The position numbers and the translations under genes are program-made. Positions 6,914 through 8,090 of a stretch of DNA of 8,090 nt are shown piece after piece (the first letter of the stretch is position 1; each line of letters starts with the position of its first letter). Below the pieces are notes generated by a model. The model ran no database searches. It worked only from the letters and a program-made list of their open reading frames with translations, and was not told the DNA's origin. The DNA comes from Candidatus Zixiibacteriota bacterium (lineage in GTDB: Bacteria; Blakebacterota; Blakebacteria; Blakebacterales; Blakebacteraceae): contig JAUVWC010000041.1 of NCBI GenBank assembly GCA_030604325.1, forward strand, positions 1 through 8,090, read 5' to 3'.

Positions 6914-7378
6914 TCAAGGCCCTCCTGAAGAATCGGCCACGGCCGCCTGGCCGGCCTGCGCGGAAGAGCCCAGATGACGCTGGAGGCTCTCGGCAGCCAT
7001 GACGAACGCATTTTCGACATAGGTCCAGAAAGAACCACCCCGGCGTGTGGCCGCCGGTAGCACCGCCAGAACCGCTGTCTGCCCCTCGGGAAAGACCATT
7101 CCCAGGCGCTGCCCGGCCAGCTCGATCACCCGCCCGCCCCGGTTATCTTCCGCGATCTCAAGCCCCAGGCGGTCAACACTTCGCTGCAGCGCCTCGCAGG
7201 CCCTGTGCAGTTCCTCGACCCTGTCCGCCAGCACAAGCGTGCGATTCATACCGTGAACATGGATCAGGCTGAGCAGAAAGAGGGCGGCGATAGACAGGCC
7301 GAGGCGGCGGCCCCGGGACAACCTTACTGGATTCTGAGGCCATGTTCGGCGGATCAACGGTTCCCTCTTCCGGCTCAC
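6914..7378 (-). CDS. ftsL: FtsL-like septum protein, short bitopic membrane protein
   Basis: Probable divisome protein that acts with the penicillin-binding protein at the septum. It has 154 residues: a basic N-terminus (SRKREPLIRR), one membrane helix at about residues 27-44 (LSIAALFLLSLIHVHG), then a heptad-like helical segment (about 48-75, DRVEELHRACEALQRSVDRL), and the IELAGQRLGMVFPEG stretch resembling the Ala-...-LGM-...-P pattern after the coiled coil in FtsL proteins. The C-terminus is Ala/Gly/Ser-rich. Sequence conservation in FtsL is low, so the call rests on topology and on position between rsmH and ftsI. The GTG start (7378-7376) overlaps the rsmH TGA as GTGA, with GGAGG 7 nt upstream. 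A longer frame reaching 7558 runs inside rsmH and is rejected. The stop TGA is one base from the next start. Confidence 0.85.
   Translation of the reverse strand: MSRKREPLIRRTWPQNPVRLSRGRRLGLSIAALFLLSLIHVHGMNRTLVLADRVEELHRACEALQRSVDRLGLEIAEDNRGGRVIELAGQRLGMVFPEGQTAVLAVLPAATRRGGSFWTYVENAFVMAAESLQRHLGSSAQAGQAAVADSSGGP
6920..6926 (-). promoter_or_regulatory. Ribosome binding site deciding the penicillin-binding protein start
   Basis: AGGAGGG lies 7 nt before the GTG at 6912-6910, within the last codons of ftsL. It favours this GTG over the in-frame start at 7038 (deep in ftsL) and over the TTG at 6894, which has a weaker AGGAG of its own. Confidence 0.7.
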
Positions 7379-8090
7379 TCCTCGCCCTCCTCCACAGTTT
7401 GTTCCATAGTTCGTTCCGCCGCCCTCAGGCGGGCACTTCGCGCCCTCGGATTGACTGAAATCTCCTCCTGCGAGGCCCGAACAACCCGCCGGGTCAGAAT
7501 CCTCAGCCGGACCGCGGCACCGCACGTGCACACCGGGAAGTCGGGCGGGCAGGTGCATCCCCGAGCCTCGTCGACAAAGAACTGCTTCACCCGCCGGTCC
7601 TCGAGGGAATGGTAGGCGATGACCACCATCCGGCCTCCTGGTCGCAGTGCGTCAAGCGAAGCGGTCAGGGCCGCTTCGAGCTGGCCCAACTCGTCGTTGA
7701 CCTCGATCCGCAGGGACTGAAAGAGCTGACTCAGCACCTTTACCCGGCGGCGGGCGGGAGTACGTTCCTCGACCAGCCTTGTCAATTCTCCGCTGCGCAC
7801 GACAGGTGCCCGGCGGCGGGCATCGGCCACCGCACGGGCCAGCCCGCGGGCACCAGGCACCTCCCCCCCTTCACGGAAGATGCGGATCAGCTCCTCTTCG
7901 GTGCACGAAGCCAGTAGATCGGCGGCAGATGTTTCAGAGCCGGGGTCCATGCGCATGTCGAGCGGGGCATCCTCCCGGTAGGTGAATCCCCGCGACGGGT
8001 CATCCAGCTGCCGGGATGAAACACCCAGGTCGAGCAGGATCCCGTCCAATGGAAGCATGCCCTCCCGCTCGGCCTCCTGCACCAAATCGC
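7375..8090 (-). CDS. rsmH: 16S rRNA (cytosine1402-N4)-methyltransferase RsmH, 5' end cut by window
   Basis: SAM-dependent enzyme (formerly MraW) that methylates N4 of C1402 in the 16S rRNA decoding centre; usually at the head of dcw clusters next to mraZ. About 237 codons are present, and roughly the first 75-85 residues, including the first SAM-binding motif, lie beyond the window edge. Seen in order: DGILLDLGVSSRQLDDPSRG, PLDMRMDP, LFQSLRIEVNDEL, GGRMVVIAYHSLEDRRVK, the cysteine cluster CTCPPDFPVCTCG and NPRARSARLRAAER. The usual arginine-rich segment after the helical insert reads GGEVPGARGLARAV here, a modest variation. It ends with TGA (7377-7375) overlapping the ftsL GTG by 4 nt. The apparent TTG start at 8085 is internal to the gene and not the true start. 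Identification is certain. Confidence 0.97.
   Translation of the reverse strand, partial: DLVQEAEREGMLPLDGILLDLGVSSRQLDDPSRGFTYREDAPLDMRMDPGSETSAADLLASCTEEELIRIFREGGEVPGARGLARAVADARRRAPVVRSGELTRLVEERTPARRRVKVLSQLFQSLRIEVNDELGQLEAALTASLDALRPGGRMVVIAYHSLEDRRVKQFFVDEARGCTCPPDFPVCTCGAAVRLRILTRRVVRASQEEISVNPRARSARLRAAERTMEQTVEEGEE

Noticed and set aside
5509..7038. Penicillin-binding protein starting at 7038
   Set aside because: The first 42 residues would overlap ftsL; the GTG at 6912 has AGGAGGG at ideal spacing and places the membrane anchor near the N-terminus, as expected.
6914..7558. Longer 214-residue version of the FtsL-like protein
   Set aside because: The extra 60 residues lie inside rsmH in another frame; the GTG at 7378 has a good ribosome binding site and a GTGA overlap.

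Overview
The window is a stretch of a bacterial division and cell wall (dcw) cluster. Every gene I can support lies on the minus strand, so the operon reads from high to low coordinates: rsmH (5' end cut by the window) - ftsL-like - PASTA-type ftsI/spoVD - murE - murF - mraY - a small unnamed ORF - murD (3' end cut by the window). There are no RNA genes, mobile elements, CRISPR arrays or convincing terminators. No gene-free stretch exceeds about 160 bases, and the longest one (between mraY and murD) is filled by the small ORF.

The DNA is GC-rich (about 60% by eye) with GC-rich third codon positions and several GTG starts. MurE carries the DNPR signature of meso-diaminopimelate-adding enzymes, and the class B penicillin-binding protein ends in two PASTA domains. 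Together with the gene order and the Cys-rich motif of RsmH, this fits a high-GC Gram-positive type lineage. My best guess is a high-GC Bacillota group, but the placement is inferred from family features only.

The genes form one functional unit. RsmH methylates 16S rRNA. FtsL and the penicillin-binding protein belong to the septal divisome. MurE, MurF and MurD are successive ATP-dependent amino-acid ligases that build UDP-MurNAc-pentapeptide. MraY transfers the finished phospho-MurNAc-pentapeptide to undecaprenyl phosphate to make lipid I. Stops and starts overlap or lie 1 nt apart at all five junctions from rsmH through mraY, each with a purine-rich ribosome binding site, which suggests translational coupling.

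Two things depart from an ordinary dcw cluster. First, the penicillin-binding protein gene is broken by an in-frame TAA at 5509-5511, between its SxxK/SxN motifs and its KTG motif, although the reading frame on both sides is otherwise intact and conserved. Second, a 48-codon ORF with a strong ribosome binding site sits between mraY and murD. It is in the same frame as murD and separated from it only by a TGA and one codon. I see no sign of a wholly new system here; these two points deserve the follow-up.
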